The translations under genes were made by a program, and so were the position numbers. Below, piece by piece: positions 15,641-24,153 of a DNA stretch of 34,444 bases. A model generated the notes under the pieces. That model was not told the DNA's origin. It was given only the letters and a program-made list of their open reading frames with translations, and did not search any database. Every line of letters begins with the position of its first letter. Within the stretch, counting starts at the first letter, position 1. The stretch comes from UBA5287 sp041672395 (GTDB taxonomy: Bacteria; Bacteroidota; Bacteroidia; Bacteroidales; Dysgonomonadaceae): assembly GCA_041672395.1 (NCBI GenBank), contig JBAYZS010000020.1, forward strand, positions 1 to 34,444. Direction: 5' to 3'.

Positions 15641-16453
15641 TTAAATACTAAAAGCATCGAAACCACCATCTACAACTGCTACTGTACCCGTAACGAATTT
15701 TGAGGCATCGCTCACCAGATAGTGCAGTGTTCCAAGTAAATCTTCAGGCACACCAAAACGTCTGAACGGTGTATGTGCGATAATTGATTTTCCTCTATCG
15801 GAATAAGAACCGTCAGGATTGGTGAGCAGAGTTCTGTTTTGTTCTGTGATGAAAAATCCGGGAGCCATGGCGTTTACCCTGAAATTCTCTCCGAATTTGA
15901 TTGCCATTTCACCCGCCATATATTTTGTAAAATTAGAAACGGCAGCTTTAGCCGCTCCATATCCAGCAACGCGTGTCAACGGTCTCAAAGCTGATTCGGA
16001 CGAAATATTTATGATGTTCCCCTGTTTATTTTCAACCATATATTTTGCGAAAATAATAGTAGGAATTACCGATCCCATCAAGTTAACATCCACTACTTTT
16101 CTGAAATCATCTATGTTAAGATCAAATATTGTATTGTTCGGTCCGATGGTTGCCCCCGGCATATTTCCGCCTGCACCGTTTATCAGCACATCAATACGTC
16201 CGTATTTCCTTATTATTTCTTCAGCATTTTGTTTCAACAAAGTCTCATCAGTCACATTTGTTTGTAGAAAAATGGCATCCCCTCCATCAGCTTTAACTTC
16301 GTCGATGAGTTTACCTCCTTTATCTTTGTCGCGTGCTAATACAGCCATTTTTGCACCATGTGCGGCAAGATATTTCACCATTGACGAACAAAGAACCCCC
16401 GTTCCACCTGTGATAACTATTACTTTGTTTTTGATATTAAATAAATCGTACAT
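15641..16453 (-). CDS. SDR-family oxidoreductase, probable D-fructuronate reductase
   Basis: This 270-residue short-chain dehydrogenase has the cofactor motif T-G-G-T-G-V-L (15-21), the N-G-A-G equivalent of N-N-A-G (92-95), catalytic Ser151/Ser152, and Tyr165-x-x-x-Lys169 (Y-G-A-A-K). The G-V-L-C pattern and the end D-G-G-F-D-A-F-S are typical of SDR proteins annotated as D-mannonate oxidoreductase in Bacteroidota, which replace the unrelated UxuB. With uxaC 11 bp upstream, reduction of D-fructuronate to D-mannonate with NAD(P)H in the cytoplasm is the best inference. A gluconate 5-dehydrogenase-like activity is an alternative. Confidence 0.9.
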   Translation of the reverse strand: MYDLFNIKNKVIVITGGTGVLCSSMVKYLAAHGAKMAVLARDKDKGGKLIDEVKADGGDAIFLQTNVTDETLLKQNAEEIIRKYGRIDVLINGAGGNMPGATIGPNNTIFDLNIDDFRKVVDVNLMGSVIPTIIFAKYMVENKQGNIINISSESALRPLTRVAGYGAAKAAVSNFTKYMAGEMAIKFGENFRVNAMAPGFFITEQNRTLLTNPDGSYSDRGKSIIAHTPFRRFGVPEDLLGTLHYLVSDASKFVTGTVAVVDGGFDAFSI

Positions 16454-16464
16454 ATTAATAGCAT

Positions 16465-17874
16465 TTAAAAGTTAAAATAATTTTTCGCGTTGTAATATGA
16501 AATATTCTCAACAAATTGCTCGAGAGTTTCAATTTCTGAAGCAGGTATCAGTCCATTTTCTACATCGTTACCGATGAGGTTGCATAAAATACGGCGAAAA
16601 TATTCGTGACGCGGGAAAGACATAAAACTTCTGGAATCGGTGAGCATTCCCACAAATCTGCTAAGTAAACCTTGCGTTGAAAGAACATTCATTTGATCTT
16701 CCATTCCGTATTTCTGATCAAGAAACCACCATCCAGAGCCGAACTGCATTTTTCCCGGAATTGAGCCATCCTGGAAATTAGCAATCATAGTAGCCACAAG
16801 ATAGTTGTCCCTTGGATTCAGGTTATAAACAATGGTTTTAGCCAATTTGTTTTCCCTGTTCAAGCTGTCAAAAAAGCGTGCCATTGTTGTTGCCAGATTA
16901 TGGATATCGTTAATGGAATCATATCCCGTGTCCGCTCCAATTTTTTGGAACATCCTTGTATTATTATTTCTGATAGCCCCAAAATGGAATTGTTGGGCCC
17001 ATCCCTTTTCGCAGTTCATTACAGCGTTCTCATAGAGCATCTTCGATTTGAATTTTTGAATTTCCTGTTGATTCAAATCTCTTTTTTCGTTAAACACTTT
17101 ATTGAAGATGTCAGCAGCCTCTTTGTCGGTACAATCTTCAGAAAAGAATTCTTCTATGCCGTGATCAGACAGTTTGCATCCAACTGAGGCAAAATAGTCG
17201 TGTCTATTTTTAATTGCATCGCGATAGTCGTTAAAATTGCGAATAACAATGCCACAAACCATTGCTAATTTAATTATATATTCACCAAAACGTTCAGTCG
17301 ATTCTACCGCCATCGATTTATCGGGGCGCCATGTAGGCAGTATTTTAGTAGACAAATCGCTTACCTTAAGGTTTTTATGATGTATGAGAGAATCACAAGG
17401 ATCGTCGGTAGTACAAACCACCTCTACTTTGAAATCCTGTAGGAGTTTGCGAGTTGAAAGTCGTCTTTTTGTGATTTGATCATTAACATTATCATATATC
17501 TCCCGTGCAGTTTCAGGTTTCAGTAAAGTGTTTATACCAAAAATACGTTGCAGTTCCAGGTGTACCCAGTGGTACATAGGATTTCGCATAGTATATGGCA
17601 CTGTTTCAGCCCATTTTTCAAACTTTTCCCAATCAGTAGCGTTGCCAGTAATATATTTTTCATCTATACCGTTTGCCCGCATCAGGCGCCATTTGTAATG
17701 ATCACCCTCAAGCCATGCATCGGTAATATTTCGGAATTGATAATCCTCGTCTATTCTTTTTGGATCCAGATGACAATGGTAATCTATTACAGGCATTTTT
17801 TTTGCATGTTCATGATACAGATGTTGCGCCGTTTCGGTCTGCAACTGAAAATTTTCATTTAAAAAAGGTTTCAT
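16465..17874 (-). CDS. uxaC: glucuronate isomerase
   Basis: The ATG at 17872-17874 gives 469 residues, matching the usual family length of about 470; the frame extends four codons further to 17886. UxaC isomerises D-glucuronate to D-fructuronate and D-galacturonate to D-tagaturonate. Visible family motifs are the metal-binding D-Y-H-C-H-L-D (31-37), T-T-D-D-P in the middle, I-L-P-T-W-R-P-D-K, and the C-terminal G-S-G-W-W-F-L-D-Q and L-T-D-S-R-S-F. It heads the five-gene operon, whose promoter lies at 17913-17944. A decayed second copy of the gene lies in opposite orientation at 19205-19859. Confidence 0.97.
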   Translation of the reverse strand: MKPFLNENFQLQTETAQHLYHEHAKKMPVIDYHCHLDPKRIDEDYQFRNITDAWLEGDHYKWRLMRANGIDEKYITGNATDWEKFEKWAETVPYTMRNPMYHWVHLELQRIFGINTLLKPETAREIYDNVNDQITKRRLSTRKLLQDFKVEVVCTTDDPCDSLIHHKNLKVSDLSTKILPTWRPDKSMAVESTERFGEYIIKLAMVCGIVIRNFNDYRDAIKNRHDYFASVGCKLSDHGIEEFFSEDCTDKEAADIFNKVFNEKRDLNQQEIQKFKSKMLYENAVMNCEKGWAQQFHFGAIRNNNTRMFQKIGADTGYDSINDIHNLATTMARFFDSLNRENKLAKTIVYNLNPRDNYLVATMIANFQDGSIPGKMQFGSGWWFLDQKYGMEDQMNVLSTQGLLSRFVGMLTDSRSFMSFPRHEYFRRILCNLIGNDVENGLIPASEIETLEQFVENISYYNAKNYFNF

Positions 17875-17899
17875 ATTTAAAATCATTTAAGTGTAACGA

Positions 17900-17915
17900 T
17901 TGTGTACGTGCACAA
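17900..17915. promoter_or_regulatory. candidate operator over the uxaC promoter
   Basis: TTGTGTACGTGCACAA is a 16 bp near-palindrome with a central CG and one mismatched pair (T17905/G17910). It overlaps the downstream end of the -7 element and the expected transcription start, a good position for repression. The form resembles LacI- or GntR-type operators. A LacI-type gene lies at 25253-26326, but no link is shown. Confidence 0.4.
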
Positions 17916-17944
17916 AGATATGGTATTAGATGAAGCAATCCAAT
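17913..17944 (-). promoter_or_regulatory. promoter of the uxaC operon
   Basis: On the minus strand TATCTTTG (17913-17920) is a full -7 match and ATTG (CAAT 17941-17944) the -33 element, with a 20 bp gap. The leader to the chosen ATG is about 30 nt. The 333 bp region 17875-18207 otherwise holds only the divergent upstream region of the glycerophosphodiesterase gene; I see no further gene in it. Confidence 0.5.
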
Positions 17945-18134
17945 TTCAGTAAGCTAATTTTTATTAAAAAGATTATTTTTTGCACATCAATTAAAAATCA
18001 GTTCTCAAATTCTGACGAAAAATAAAAAAACCGTGTTAATTAGTTGGTAAAGAAGTTTACTTAGTAAATATGTTCCAGATGCAAATAATGAACGAAAATG
18101 TGATAAATTTAGTGAAACCTCAAATATTATAATT

Positions 18135-18170
18135 TTTGAGGGTAAGATATTGCATTTCTTATTAACTTTG
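18135..18170 (+). promoter_or_regulatory. possible promoter of the glycerophosphodiesterase gene
   Basis: TAACTTTG (18163-18170) matches the -7 consensus. The nearest TTTG (18135-18138) is 24 bp upstream, longer than usual. The leader would be about 30 nt. Confidence 0.33.
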
Positions 18171-18207
18171 TTTTTGATAAAAATAAATATGTTCACAATT
18201 TTAAACT

Positions 18208-19095
18208 ATGAGAATACTACTATTTCAAATACTACTATTAATTTCATTATCTCTTTCTTCTCAAAATAAGTTTTCACTTCATAACTTTCCTGATGATAAA
18301 GTGATGGTTGTTGCTCACAGGGGGAACTGGCGCGAAGCACCAGAGAATTCAATCTGGGCTGTTAAAAAAGCTATTGAGTATGGCGCAGATATGGCAGAAA
18401 TAGACCTGGCACTTACAAAGGATAGTGTGCTGATTTTAATGCATGATAAAACCATTGATCGCACCACTACCGGAAAAGGCTCCCCTTCAGATTACACCTT
18501 TGATGAAATTAGTCAATTCTATTTGCGTGATGGTGTCGGATCGGCAACTCAAATGAAAATACCCACTTTGAAAGAAATTTTACTAGTTTCAAAAGATAAA
18601 ATATTTCTCAACCTCGATAAGGGTTTTAACTATATTGGGTTGGTTTATCCATTGCTTAAACAATATAATATGATGGATCAGGTACTCTTTAAAGGCAGTA
18701 CTGATTATGATATTTTTAATGAGAAATATGGTAAAATAAAAGGTGAAATAGTTTATATGCCCATTGTGAATTTACAGAAAGAAAATAGTAATGAGATTAT
18801 AAACCGATATATGGAGAATTATGTACCTTATGGATTTGAATTCGTTGTAGGAAATGACGAAAGTAACTTGATAGATTTTAGAAAGCTAAGAGACCAAGGT
18901 GTTAATATATGGATCAATTCATTATGGCCTAGTCACAACTCAGGTCATAACGATGATCGTGCTTTAGAAGATCCGCAAGTGTATGAATGGTATATAAATA
19001 ACCATGTTAATATAATACAGACAGATCGTATAAAAGAATTAACCAACTTCTTACTTGAACGATCACTTAAAATGAAAAGTATTTGTTTAGAGTGA
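18208..19095 (+). CDS. secreted glycerophosphodiester phosphodiesterase-family protein
   Basis: This 295-residue protein has a Sec signal (M-R-I-L-L-F ... S-S-Q, cleavage near 19-20). It has the GDPD TIM-barrel signature: A-H-R-G-N-W (catalytic His near 35), P-E-N-S, A-E-I-D-L (metal acids near 64-66) and L-M-H-D (second catalytic His near 78). GDPD enzymes hydrolyse glycerophosphodiesters to glycerol-3-phosphate and an alcohol. Bacteroidota have many secreted paralogues of unclear substrate. The gene is divergent from the uxaC operon and is followed by the decayed uronate module, with no visible functional link. It ends in TGA, showing that TGA is a stop codon in this genome. Confidence 0.9.
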   Translation: MRILLFQILLLISLSLSSQNKFSLHNFPDDKVMVVAHRGNWREAPENSIWAVKKAIEYGADMAEIDLALTKDSVLILMHDKTIDRTTTGKGSPSDYTFDEISQFYLRDGVGSATQMKIPTLKEILLVSKDKIFLNLDKGFNYIGLVYPLLKQYNMMDQVLFKGSTDYDIFNEKYGKIKGEIVYMPIVNLQKENSNEIINRYMENYVPYGFEFVVGNDESNLIDFRKLRDQGVNIWINSLWPSHNSGHNDDRALEDPQVYEWYINNHVNIIQTDRIKELTNFLLERSLKMKSICLE

Positions 19096-19204
19096 AATCC
19101 ACTAATAGTAACGGTGTTTGGGCAGATAAAGAGCGATTTTAGCTATAGAAGTTCTACCTCCATATTGGGCAACTGGTTGTGTTTATCTAATATATGCATC
19201 AATA

Positions 19205-19859
19205 GTGCTTATATTTGATAAAGTTTATGGTGGAACAGAACTTACAAAAGCTGAAATATTAAAATTCAAGTCGGCTATGCTGTATGAAGGAGCAATAATG
19301 GATTGGGAAAAAGGATGGACCCAGCAATTCCATTATGGTGGAATTCGTAATAACAATCACGAATGTATAGTCATCTTGGTCCCGATACGGGATTTGATTT
19401 GATTGGCGATTTCAATTGGTTAAGCCAATGAGCAGGTTTTTTGATAAGTTGGATAAAGATAATAAACTTGCTAAAACAATCATTTTCAATCTCAATCCAA
19501 AAGATAACGATCTTGCAACAACCATGATTAGTAATTTTCAAGATGGGTAAGTCGCCGGGAAAATGCAGTTCGGTTCAGGATGGTGGTTTCTTGATCAAAA
19601 ATCAGGTATGGAGGCACAAATGAACTCACTTTCCAATTTAGGACTTTTGAGTCGGTTTGTTGAAATGCTTACCGATTCACGCAGTTTTCTTTCCTATCCC
19701 CGTCATGAGTATTTCCGTCGAATCCTTTGTAATCTTATCGGTAATGATGTTGAGCAGGGGATATTACCAGCGTCAAAAATGGATTTACTCAGTCAAATGG
19801 TAGAAAATATATCCTATAAAAATGCGAAACGATTTTTAATTTTTAAAATTACAATATAA
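19205..19859 (+). pseudogene. uxaC: decayed 3' fragment of a second glucuronate isomerase gene
   Basis: Conceptual pieces match the C-terminal ~205 residues of the intact UxaC encoded at 16465-17874. They are F-D-K-V-Y ... F-K-S-A-M-L-Y-E-G-A (from 19211), H-Y-G-G-I-R-N-N-N, then in another frame R-F-F-D-K-L-D-K-D-N-K (from 19428), then M-Q-F-G-S-G-W-W-F-L-D-Q (from 19563). The 19-residue run P-R-H-E-Y-F-R-R-I-L-C-N-L-I-G-N-D-V-E is identical in both. Lesions: a frame change near 19360, another near 19425, and an in-frame TAA at 19548-19550. The N-terminal ~265 residues are missing. Upstream codons 19148-19162 (E-V-L-P-P) faintly resemble the I-L-P-T-W-R-P-D motif, which would imply an internal deletion. 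The final TAA overlaps the ATG of uxaE (TAATG), so the two were once coupled. Confidence 0.92.
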
Positions 19860-21106
19860 TGAAACTCGAAAAGTACAGTATTGGAGTTGGAGATCGTTTC
19901 ACTCACCAAGGTAAAGCTCAGCTAAAAGCAATCATGAGGGCAAATGAAAAAGGATTGAATATATGTCCTGTATGGAATAAATCAAACAGAGAACATTCAT
20001 ATGTAGGAACCAATCCTTCTGATACACGAAAAGAGGCTGATGAAGCAGTTAAAGCCCTAAATTTTAAAGGACAATATTTTGTTGATGCAGATCATATCAA
20101 TTTGAATACTGTGTCTAAGTATGTCGAAACATCGGATTTTTTCACCCTTGATGTAGCATCATTTATTGGTAAAGAGAGCAGTCAAAAAGATATAGATGCG
20201 TTTGTAGCATCTTGCAAAAAATATATGGGACAATTGTATATTCCAGGTATTGAAAAGCCACTGCAAATAACCAAAGAACTGTTATATGAGGCAGCTTCAA
20301 AATTTTTAGCAGCAATGAATCAAGCATCAGAAATCTATGTCTATTTAAAAAAGGAGAAAGGCGAGAACTGTTTTATCACAGAAGTATCCATGGATGAAAT
20401 TGAATTTCCTCAGACTCCAATAGAAATGTTGTTTATTTTAAAAATGTTGGTAAATAAGGGTGTACAGGTACAAACAATTGCACCGAAATTTACAGGACGT
20501 TTCAATAAGGGTGTCGACTATGTTGGTGATCTGGATCAGTTTGCCAAAGAGTTTGAAGAAGATGTATTGGTGATTGATTTTGGCGTAAAAGAATTTGGAT
20601 TACCACAAGAATTAAAGCTTAGCGTTCACTCAGGCAGTGATAAATTCTCCATTTATCCGATAATGGCAAAAGTGATTAAAAAACACGATAAAGGATTACA
20701 CCTTAAAACAGCAGGTACAACATGGCTTGAAGAAGTGATAGGACTTTCGATGTCAGGAGGAGAAGGGTGAGAGTTAGCTAAGAGAATATACACAGAATCA
20801 TATAATCGGCGAGAAGAACTTTGTGCCCCATATTCCGATGTTATAGATATTGATGTATCAAAACTCCCTACTATCGAAGAAGTTAATGGGTGGTCAAGTG
20901 AAAAATTTGCGAATACCCTTCGTCATATTCCTGATCATGTTGAGTATAATCCTAATTTCCGGCAGTTGATTCATGTAGCATATAAGGTTGCTGCGGAAAT
21001 GGACAAAGAGTATATTGAATTGCTTGTCAAATATGCCGATGTAGTTGGTTCATGTGTAGAAGAGAATATTTATGATAGACATTTAAGAAGATTATTTTCA
21101 ATATAA
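19859..21106 (+). pseudogene. uxaE: tagaturonate epimerase gene interrupted by a TGA stop
   Basis: The frame reads as a 415-codon UxaE-family protein, but codon 304 is TGA (20768-20770). The sequence continues in the same frame, with clear family content, to TAA at 21104-21106. Visible motifs are G-D-R-F-T (11-15), V-D-A-D-H-I-N (metal ligands), H-S-G-S-D-K-F-S-I-Y-P and K-T-A-G-T before the stop, and N-F-R-Q-L-I-H-V after it. A truncated product would lack the conserved R-Q-L-I-H segment. UxaE epimerises D-tagaturonate to D-fructuronate, so with its UxaC partner it would feed galacturonate into the fructuronate route. A single-base or two-base change of a Leu codon is the simplest cause. The start overlaps the uxaC relic by 1 nt. 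Confidence 0.88.
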
Positions 21107-21287
21107 AAGAATTCTAAATATTTAGAAAGTCAATCATTGTTTATTTAGGTTAAGTCTTGTAAAAAAATCCAATTTGTGTTTCAAAAGATACAAATTAAGG
21201 AACAATTTGTTTGATTTAACAAAATTTAAACCAAAATCATGACGAAAAAATTGAAAACGGAGTTAATATATTAGTGAGGGGAGGTTG

Positions 21288-21295
21288 TAATTTTG
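21288..21295 (+). promoter_or_regulatory. possible -7 element of the GH38-like gene
   Basis: TAATTTTG fits TAnnTTTG, 28 bp before the ATG. No -33 element is visible. The 217 bp spacer 21107-21323 also contains a perfect 16 bp palindrome (TTCTAAATATTTAGAA, 21112-21127) directly after uxaE; I see no gene in it. Confidence 0.3.
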
Positions 21296-21323
21296 ATTTT
21301 TCAATATCTTAGCAGACAAAAAA

Positions 21324-23894
21324 ATGAATAATATGTTTTTAGGAAATTCAAATAGTAAGTATAAATTATTATTATTTGTTCTGTTTAATTTTTTAATCGT
21401 TAAATCCCCTGTTTTATCACAAACAGCCTGGTTTGCCGATGGTTACCATGGTGGAATTTATGGTCATTATCCCATGTGGCAGGCAAAGTTTATGGTAGAT
21501 CAGTTGAAAAATAATCCCGATTGGGCAATAAATCTTGAGGTTGAACCGGAAACATGGGATACAATAAGCATTAAAGATGCAGAAAATTTCAAGAAATTAC
21601 AGACATATTATGATATAGAAAGAAGTTCAGGTCGGATTGAGTTTGTAAATCCTACCTGGGCCCAGCCATATTGTTATAATATTTCGGGAGAAAGTATAAT
21701 AAGGCAATTCTTTTATGGAATTGCAAAGACCAAGGAATATTTTCCAAACGCAATTTTTCACACCTATTCTGTAGAGGAACCTTGTTTTACAAGTAGTTTA
21801 CCACAAATTTTGAAAGGTTTCGGATTCAAATATGCCGTACTCAGAAACCCCAACACCTGTTGGGGTGGATACACCAGCGCTTTCGGGAAAGATTTGGTAA
21901 ATTGGATTGGTCCCGATGGAACATCCATACCGTCTGTTCCTCGGTATGCTATCGAAGGACTTTCTGAAGAATCAACATGGCAGACAGAATCGTGGATGAA
22001 TTCAAATAGTTTTATTGATAAATGTTTTGCTAATAGCATAGAATATCCTGTAGGAATGTGTTTTCAGGATGCAGGTTGGAATGGAGGTCCTTGGAAAAAT
22101 GAATATCAACCAACAGTATATACTACCTGGACGAATTATATAGAGATGGTTAAAGATAAAGTTGAGCCTGATGATTGGAAATTTACTCAAGAAGATATTA
22201 TGCCGGGATTGGTTTGGGGAGCACAGGTAATACAAAAAATAGCACAACAGGTACGAGAAAATGAAAACCGTTTAATCATGTCAGAAAAGATGTCTGCGTT
22301 AGATTATCTTTTTAATGATACATCATGGCCCGAGACAGACTTTGCAGATGCATGGCGTACGTTGATGCTGGCTCAACACCACGATTGCTGGATTGTTCCG
22401 TATAACGGTAAACCCGGGGATACATGGGCTGATAAGGTAACAAGATGGACCAACTTATCGAATCGAATAGCAGAAGAGAAAATCTTTCATCTATTTGGTG
22501 AGACAGTGAATTCAAAATGTATCCGTGTATATAATACTCTTGGTACTAGGAGGAAGGAGATGGTTACTCTTTTGTTACCTGATAATTTATCTGGACGAGA
22601 GATAACTGTATTTGATTCTTCGGAAAAAATTGTCGCATCTCAAGTATCAGAAGATTCAACTGGGAAAAGCACTCTCCATTTTATTGCTTTGGTTTCGGGA
22701 ATGGGATATGCTTCTTACAATATTAAAGATGGTGCAGGAAAAAAAGTAAAAAAATTGATAGAATATCATTCTAAAGATAATGTCAAAATTGAAACTGATT
22801 TTTATTCTGTGCTTTTTGATTCCTCGAAAGGAGGTGCAATTACCAGTCTTGTTGATAAGAAAAACGGATGTAAAGAGCTAGTGCAGAGGGGTCGACTATT
22901 GAATAACCTAAAAGGATTTTTTTACGAGAAAGGAAGATTTTACGAAGGAGCTGAAAGCAGGGCAAAAATATCTATTATAGAAGAAGGTACTCTTTTTGTC
23001 AAAGTAAAGATTGAAAATATAATTGCCGGAAATAGTTACTATCAATTGATTACATTTAATAAAAAAAATCCAAGGATAGATTTTGCATTGCATATTGACT
23101 GGAAAGGACAACCCGGAATCGGTGCTTATGACAATAGTCATAATTTTAGAGCAGAAGATAGAAATAAGGCGTTTTATAATGATAAGTACAAACTTCATTT
23201 AGAGTTTCCGTTCAATGAGATTGGAGATAGATTATTTAAAAATGCTCCATTTGATGTTTGTGAAAGTGAACTTGAAAACACCCTCTATTCAAGTTGGGAT
23301 TGTATCAAACATAATGTGATATTAAATTGGGTTGATTTGACTAATCAAGTTAAAGATAGAGGGGTAGCCCTCTTCTCTGACCATACAACCAGTTATATTC
23401 AGCATGAAGATTTACAGTTAGGTTTGACGGTTCAATATGTAGGTAAAGCGCTTTGGGGTCGCGACTACAAAATTCATGGTCCGACAGATATTAAATATGC
23501 AATATTTCCACATACAGAAGATTGGGAAAAAGGAATGGTGCAAAAGGCAAGCAATGAATGGAATGAACCGCTGATAGCAAAATTCATGACTGATTCGACT
23601 ACATATTCCGAAAAGAATTTAATTGAGATCTTAGACGATAATCTGGAAATATCTTCTGTAATTGTTGATGATAACGCTCTGATAGTTCGTTTTTTTAATA
23701 CTTCATCTACTAATAAGCCTCAGAGAATACTATTGAATTGTGATGTTGAAAAAATTGAGCAGATCGATTTGAATGGAAATACTATTTCAGAAGTGACCTA
23801 TAAAGAAACGGCAAATGGGCAATTATCCATGCAGATTATAATTCCTCAATTTGGATTTCAGACACTGAAAATGAAAGGAATCAAGATAAATTGA
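21324..23894 (+). CDS. secreted GH38-like glycosidase (alpha-mannosidase family)
   Basis: This 856-residue protein has a hydrophobic N-terminal signal (about 14-33, ending V-L-S-Q). The N-terminal catalytic barrel resembles GH38: W-F-A-D-G-Y-H-G-G-I-Y-G-H-Y-P at the start, P-E-T-W-D, a T-Y-S-V-E-E-P segment at 147-153 where the nucleophile region is expected, and L-A-Q-H-H-D-C-W around 349-356, matching the HHD signature. The C-terminal part is beta-rich, as in GH38 C-domains. The classic H-x-D pair of the zinc site near the N-terminus is not evident; the equivalent reads G-H-Y-P. GH38 enzymes hydrolyse alpha-mannosides in a metal-dependent retaining reaction. Location is periplasm or surface. 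The substrate may be unlike classical mannosides. Confidence 0.8.
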   Translation: MNNMFLGNSNSKYKLLLFVLFNFLIVKSPVLSQTAWFADGYHGGIYGHYPMWQAKFMVDQLKNNPDWAINLEVEPETWDTISIKDAENFKKLQTYYDIERSSGRIEFVNPTWAQPYCYNISGESIIRQFFYGIAKTKEYFPNAIFHTYSVEEPCFTSSLPQILKGFGFKYAVLRNPNTCWGGYTSAFGKDLVNWIGPDGTSIPSVPRYAIEGLSEESTWQTESWMNSNSFIDKCFANSIEYPVGMCFQDAGWNGGPWKNEYQPTVYTTWTNYIEMVKDKVEPDDWKFTQEDIMPGLVWGAQVIQKIAQQVRENENRLIMSEKMSALDYLFNDTSWPETDFADAWRTLMLAQHHDCWIVPYNGKPGDTWADKVTRWTNLSNRIAEEKIFHLFGETVNSKCIRVYNTLGTRRKEMVTLLLPDNLSGREITVFDSSEKIVASQVSEDSTGKSTLHFIALVSGMGYASYNIKDGAGKKVKKLIEYHSKDNVKIETDFYSVLFDSSKGGAITSLVDKKNGCKELVQRGRLLNNLKGFFYEKGRFYEGAESRAKISIIEEGTLFVKVKIENIIAGNSYYQLITFNKKNPRIDFALHIDWKGQPGIGAYDNSHNFRAEDRNKAFYNDKYKLHLEFPFNEIGDRLFKNAPFDVCESELENTLYSSWDCIKHNVILNWVDLTNQVKDRGVALFSDHTTSYIQHEDLQLGLTVQYVGKALWGRDYKIHGPTDIKYAIFPHTEDWEKGMVQKASNEWNEPLIAKFMTDSTTYSEKNLIEILDDNLEISSVIVDDNALIVRFFNTSSTNKPQRILLNCDVEKIEQIDLNGNTISEVTYKETANGQLSMQIIIPQFGFQTLKMKGIKIN

Positions 23895-24153
23895 CAAACC
23901 TATTCAGGAATATGATGTATATAATCCCAAATTAATATGATAAAGGTTCTTATTATGATGTCATACATGAGATTAAAGAGATGCTAGTAGCCAATATGGG
24001 GCAGTCCTATGTTTAATAAGGATACAATTACCCATGAAGATGGAAGAATTGAAATTGGAAGTGCAATAAAATATAAGAATTTGTTATTTCGATGATGTTC
24101 TATAATTATTAAATATGTATCTTTATTAATAATAAATTATAAATAATAACCAT
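23895..24153 (+). other. spacer with possible coding relic
   Basis: This 259 bp stretch has no open gene. Protein-like pieces appear in consecutive frames, broken by stops: Y-D-V-Y-N-P-K (about 23913), S-Y-Y-D-V-I-H-E-I-K-E-M-L-V-A-N-M-G (about 23949-24002), and F-N-K-D-T-I-T-H-E-D-G-R-I-E-I-G-S-A (about 24011-24064). This could be the tail of a decayed gene whose family I do not recognise, or chance. A degenerate -7 element (TATCTTTA, 24118-24125) precedes the next gene. Confidence 0.35.

Noticed and set aside
15819..16475. 218-codon open frame antisense to the SDR gene
   Set aside because: It is a codon-bias shadow of a clear SDR gene; the translation has no recognisable features and no promoter.
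18005..18196. 63-codon minus-strand frame in the uxaC/GDPD spacer
   Set aside because: Low-complexity Ile/Phe/Lys content in AT-rich intergenic DNA, overlapping the GDPD promoter region; no sign of real coding.
20768..20770. TGA in uxaE as recoded (selenocysteine or tryptophan)
   Set aside because: The position is not a catalytic Cys/Sec site, the family appears to have Leu there, no SECIS-like structure was seen, and TGA ends several other genes in the window.
21112..21127. Perfect 16 bp palindrome TTCTAAATATTTAGAA after uxaE
   Set aside because: All but two bases are A or T in an AT-rich spacer; such palindromes are expected by chance in tens of kilobases and nothing else marks it.
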